Origin: Roseibium limicola
GTDB taxonomy: Bacteria; Pseudomonadota; Alphaproteobacteria; Rhizobiales; Stappiaceae
Direction: 5' to 3'
Length of the DNA: 64,000 bases
Assembly (NCBI RefSeq): GCF_017313085.1
Contig: NZ_JAFLNF010000002.1
Span: forward strand, 434,001-498,000
Part shown: positions 61,418 through 64,000 of the stretch, in pieces
How positions within the stretch are numbered: position 1 is the first letter of the stretch
Layout of the letters: every line of letters starts with the position of its first letter
Made by a program: the position numbers and the translations under genes
Notes under the pieces: generated by a model
The model's input: only the letters and a program-made list of their open reading frames with translations
What the model was told of the DNA's origin: nothing
Databases searched by the model: none

Positions 61418-61903
61418 ATGCCCCTTGTTTCAGACAAACACTTCATTACACATGCCAGCTCGGCATCTTTTGGCACCCGCGTGCAGAAAGCAGTGCAACT
61501 GAGCGTCCTGGCCACCGGCCTGCTGTTGGGCTTGGGGGGCGCCAGCAGCTATGCTGCCGACCCTGCCGGTGAGTGGGTTCGGCCAAGCGGGTCCTCCAAA
61601 ATCCGCATCTCCAGTTGCGGCAGTTCGCTCTGCGGTAAGATCATATGGGTTCGGGATCCCCGCAATGACGTCCACAATCCAGACCCCACCAAGCGTGACA
61701 AATCCCTTGTCGGGCTTCTAACCGTTCATTCCATGAAGCCGACAAAGAAGACGGATGAATGGGCCGGCAAGGTCTACAACGCCGAAGATGGCAAGACCTA
61801 CAAGGGCGTGATGACGATGCCCTCACCCAACAAGCTGAAGCTGGAAGGCTGCGTCCTCGGTGGATTGATCTGCAAGGGCGAGACCTGGAACCGCATCAAA
61901 TAA
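61418..61903 (+). CDS. DUF2147 domain protein, exported
   Basis: A 161-residue exported protein, signal peptide core about residues 27-45, cleavage near SYAADPAG. The mature domain shows AGEWVRPSGSSKIRISSCGS, LCGKIIWVRDPRND, DPTKRDKSLVGLL and GCVLGGLICKGETWNRI, the usual layout of DUF2147 with paired cysteines. The family is a small beta-barrel of unknown function often secreted to the periplasm. ATG 61418 has GGGAGGAAAT upstream. A second DUF2147 gene follows, separated by a hairpin. Confidence 0.88.
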   Translation: MPLVSDKHFITHASSASFGTRVQKAVQLSVLATGLLLGLGGASSYAADPAGEWVRPSGSSKIRISSCGSSLCGKIIWVRDPRNDVHNPDPTKRDKSLVGLLTVHSMKPTKKTDEWAGKVYNAEDGKTYKGVMTMPSPNKLKLEGCVLGGLICKGETWNRIK

Positions 61904-61938
61904 GCGTGACGCCTGGACCTACACGGGCCTGATCCGCG

Positions 61939-61964
61939 GGAGGGGGATTGTAACATCCCCCTCC
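61939..61964 (+). other. Hairpin between the two DUF2147 genes
   Basis: GGAGGGGGAT (61939-61948) pairs perfectly with ATCCCCCTCC (61955-61964) around the loop TGTAAC. There is no T-run. It could separate expression of the two genes. Confidence 0.7.
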
Positions 61965-62011
61965 AGTCGCCACCTCAAAACTCCTTCACCTGCCAGAAAG
62001 GAGGCATGTGT

Positions 62012-62506
62012 TTGATCGGATCGTTTCAGAATACGTCCGCACGCAGGCTGTCAGCGAAACTCCGCAGTCTCTTCAGCAAGCCCCTCGGGCTTTTGGCGCT
62101 CAGTATGATCGCCTTCGCTGCCGCCTCAGCAGTCAACGCTGCGCCAAATATTGACGGCCGCTGGCGAACGCCAGATAAAGCTGTGATCGACATTACTGCC
62201 TGTGGCAGCAGCCCATGCGGCAAGCTCATCAGCTTTCGTCCTCTCGACGGCCAGAAGATGGACACCGCGCGCGACATTCGCCACCGTGACACGTCCAAGC
62301 GCAGTCGCAAGCTCGTCGGGCTCACCGTTCTTTGGCAGCTGGCGCCGCACGGCAATCTGTGGCGGGGGCGAATCTATGACCCACGGCGGGGTTTCAGCGC
62401 AGCGGCAACCCTTCGCCTCCTCTCTCCAGACCAGATGGAAGTCACCGGATGCGTCAGGGCCGTTTTGAAGATCTGTAAAAACGAAACATGGATCAAGCTG
62501 AAATGA
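62012..62506 (+). CDS. DUF2147 domain protein, second copy
   Basis: A 164-residue exported DUF2147 protein related to its neighbour: DGRWRTPDKAVIDITACGSS, PCGKLISFRPLDG, DTSKRSRKLVGLTVL and GCVRAVLKICKNETWIKLK keep the same cysteine and tryptophan positions. The N-terminus is long and basic before the hydrophobic segment (about residues 25-45), with cleavage near VNAAPN. GGAGG at 62000-62004 is one base from ATG 62006, too close to work, but seven bases before TTG 62012, which I therefore prefer; the ATG start would add two residues. Confidence 0.83.
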   Translation: MIGSFQNTSARRLSAKLRSLFSKPLGLLALSMIAFAAASAVNAAPNIDGRWRTPDKAVIDITACGSSPCGKLISFRPLDGQKMDTARDIRHRDTSKRSRKLVGLTVLWQLAPHGNLWRGRIYDPRRGFSAAATLRLLSPDQMEVTGCVRAVLKICKNETWIKLK

Positions 62507-62528
62507 CCAGGTCAAAGGTCATCGCTCT

Positions 62529-63011
62529 CTAAAGCAACTTCTTGAACCCAAGGTGGCTTTGCTCAAAGCCCAATCGATCATAGAACCGATGCGCGTCAAT
62601 GCGAACCTTGTTGGATGTCAGTTGCAGAATACAGGCATTTGCGGCCCGGGCCAGTTCTTCGGCATGCGCCATCATCTGCCCGCCAATACCCATACCTCGA
62701 CTGTCCGCCCGGGTGTGCACGCTCTCCACTTCAGCCCTTGGCCGGCCGTTGTAGGCCAGCCCTTTCAGAAAGTGGATCTGATAAGTGCCCAGCACCGTGC
62801 CTTCAGCGTCGAGCGCCACAAAGACTTCCATTTCAGGTGCAGCCAGCATGGCCGCAAAGCTGTCTCGATAGGCATCTTTATCAAGACTGTCGCGACCCAC
62901 CCTTGCGCCCGCTGCCCCGGCAGCCAGGAGCTCGAGAATCGCCAGCAAATGTTCAGGCCGCGCCTTGACGATTGATATTGAGCTACGCAGACACCCCTTT
63001 GACGGCCGCAT
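62529..63011 (-). CDS. GNAT family N-acetyltransferase
   Basis: A 160-residue GCN5-related acetyltransferase. It begins with the substrate-side strand ISIVKARPEHLLAILELLAA, has the acetyl-CoA-binding motif HTRADSRGMGIGGQMMAHAE (the Q/RxxGxG/A pyrophosphate loop as SRGMGIGG) near residue 105 and ends RFYDRLGFEQSHLGFKKLL. The acceptor is unknown. ATG 63011 has AGGAG nine bases upstream and is preferred to GTG 63017. It converges on the second DUF2147 gene. Confidence 0.86.
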   Translation of the reverse strand: MRPSKGCLRSSISIVKARPEHLLAILELLAAGAAGARVGRDSLDKDAYRDSFAAMLAAPEMEVFVALDAEGTVLGTYQIHFLKGLAYNGRPRAEVESVHTRADSRGMGIGGQMMAHAEELARAANACILQLTSNKVRIDAHRFYDRLGFEQSHLGFKKLL

Positions 63012-63244
63012 TCTCACTCACTCCTGATTTGCTGAGCTTTTCGCCCGGCATGACATGTTTATTCGCGGAAAGAATATTTCTTAGCTCCTTATTCAATCTC
63101 GCGGGTGAAGATGCAGCTAGACTTTGCAATCAAATAAGCCATGATTCTAAGTTCTAGTCGTGCGCTCCTGATGCAGGAAGATGATGAGACCGTGGGCAGC
63201 GGAAAGATCTCGGAAGCGACCCTCCCAAGGCTGATGGTGAGAGA

Positions 63245-64000
63245 ATGGCGGACACAGTTTTCCTGAGAAAAGTGGCGAGCATGTCGATTGACGGCATCTA
63301 CGTCTATGATCTCGATCTGCAGACCAACGTCTATATCAATGAGCGATACCTGGAAATCACAGGCTATCGCATTGACGACCTCAACGCGATGTCATCCGAA
63401 GAATTTGGCGAACTGTTTCATCCCAGCGAACGCGAAGCCGTTTTCAACCATATCGACGAAGTGGTCAACAACGCCGAAGGGCGGGCAATCGAAATCCGGT
63501 ATCGATTTCGTCACAAGGAAGGTCATTGGATCTGGTGCCAGTCCCGCGATGCGGTGTTCACCCGAAACGCAGCTGGGCGCTGCACCCAGTTCATGGGCAG
63601 CTTCATAGATATCACCGACCTGATGGAGCGCGAGATGCGCGCCCGTGACCTCGGCATCATGATGGCTACAATGCTGGAAAACGCCAACACGGCCTGCCTT
63701 GTCCTGGATCTCGAAAATCAACTCCATGTCTTCAACGCAGCAGCTCAGAGGCTGTTTGATGCTCCCGCGATAGAGCTTCCCGCCCCCTTCAACTTGGAGC
63801 CTGTCTTTGCTGAACGCGAAAACCTGGGAGAGGTCGAAGACCCTCTTAAGCAAGCGCGCGAAGGGAAGTTCCACGATAATGAGCTTTATGCGCTTTACCC
63901 GGGCGGCGACAAGCCGCTGAAATATGTGCAACTCACCAGCATTCCGCTAGACGGAACTGACGGCAACCGTTTCCTAATCGCTATGCGTGACATCACCAGT
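63245..64000 (+). CDS. PAS domain sensor protein (3' truncated by window edge)
   Basis: An open frame beginning at ATG 63245 (MADTVFLRKVASMSIDGIYV) runs without stop to the right edge, giving 252 residues. A PAS domain of the PAS_3 fold is visible: VYINERYLEITGYRIDDLNA, ELFHPSERE, then the PAC-like strand YRFRHKEGHWIWCQSRDAVF and MGSFIDITDLMERE. A second PAS-like unit begins near residue 145 (ANTACLVLDLENQLHVFNAA) and ends IAMRDITS. The output domain (kinase, GGDEF or other) is beyond the window. The frame is closed by a TGA at 63185-63187, and no earlier start exists. Confidence 0.85.
   Translation, partial: MADTVFLRKVASMSIDGIYVYDLDLQTNVYINERYLEITGYRIDDLNAMSSEEFGELFHPSEREAVFNHIDEVVNNAEGRAIEIRYRFRHKEGHWIWCQSRDAVFTRNAAGRCTQFMGSFIDITDLMEREMRARDLGIMMATMLENANTACLVLDLENQLHVFNAAAQRLFDAPAIELPAPFNLEPVFAERENLGEVEDPLKQAREGKFHDNELYALYPGGDKPLKYVQLTSIPLDGTDGNRFLIAMRDITS

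Noticed and set aside
61204-61515. A 103-codon minus-strand frame upstream of the DUF2147 gene
   Set aside because: It overlaps the DUF2147 signal peptide region antisense, lacks a ribosome site and resembles no family.
1-64000. CRISPR arrays, rRNA genes, prophage or toxin-antitoxin modules
   Set aside because: No regularly spaced direct repeats, rRNA-like sequence, phage structural genes or paired small toxin/antitoxin genes were recognised on reading.

Overview
This is about 64 kb of a GC-rich chromosome from an alphaproteobacterium, most likely in the Hyphomicrobiales/Rhodobacterales range (a Stappia/Roseibium-like host is a reasonable guess, not a proof). The clues are the block aminotransferase–hom–glpX–recJ, a class I PHA synthase, a short-form PutA with a divergent Lrp-type activator, a biliverdin phytochrome with an HWE-type kinase, and general gene style. 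No phage, integrase, CRISPR array, plasmid replication gene or rRNA was seen. The one RNA gene recognised is tRNA-Ser(GCU).

Layout. 1-2160: tungstate ABC transporter (permease cut by the left edge, ATPase, binding protein) closed by a perfectly palindromic terminator. 2192-11908, all leftward: Pit phosphate transporter, Nudix hydrolase, nitrilase-family amidase, small membrane protein, RecJ, GlpX, homoserine dehydrogenase, aminotransferase and a lipoprotein. 12239-23740: PHA synthase, DUF6653 membrane protein, agmatinase, alpha/beta hydrolase, FkbM methyltransferase, rplM-rpsI, thioesterase, enoyl-CoA hydratase, DUF1194 protein, CoA-binding protein and O-acetylhomoserine sulfhydrylase. 23832-33640: a class V PLP enzyme with a divergent Lrp regulator, bphO-bphP (heme oxygenase supplying biliverdin to the phytochrome kinase), and putR/putA.

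33794-47550 is dominated by metal acquisition: an AraC regulator, a TonB-dependent receptor, FhuC/FhuD/FhuB-like importer genes and an exporter-type ABC protein; then a TetR regulator with its quinone-oxidoreductase-like target; then a second FecCD-type importer without its own receptor. After tRNA-Ser comes an accessory stretch (48134-53884): a tripartite tricarboxylate-type transporter (tctA, tctB, tctC) with an IclR regulator, an FMN reductase and an NTF2/SnoaL-like protein. Two AT-rich copies of the same 19-nt motif sit before iclR/tctB and before tctC and look like the IclR operator.

A decayed IS3-type element (53966-54618) and a decayed IS5-type element (60005-60357) bracket a polyamine operon: an AdiA-like basic amino-acid decarboxylase, a gamma-glutamylpolyamine synthetase-like enzyme and an FAD oxidoreductase. 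The right end holds a Sel1-like protein, two consecutive DUF2147 proteins, a GNAT acetyltransferase and the start of a PAS sensor protein cut by the window edge.

The best candidates for something not yet described are the IclR-controlled transport/reductase cluster with its shared operator, a terminator-like hairpin inside the rplM-rpsI leader, and a set of strong intercistronic hairpins lacking a U-tract. No wholly novel multi-gene system could be demonstrated from sequence alone. Start codons were often moved inward from the longest reading frame where a Shine-Dalgarno sequence or family length supported it.
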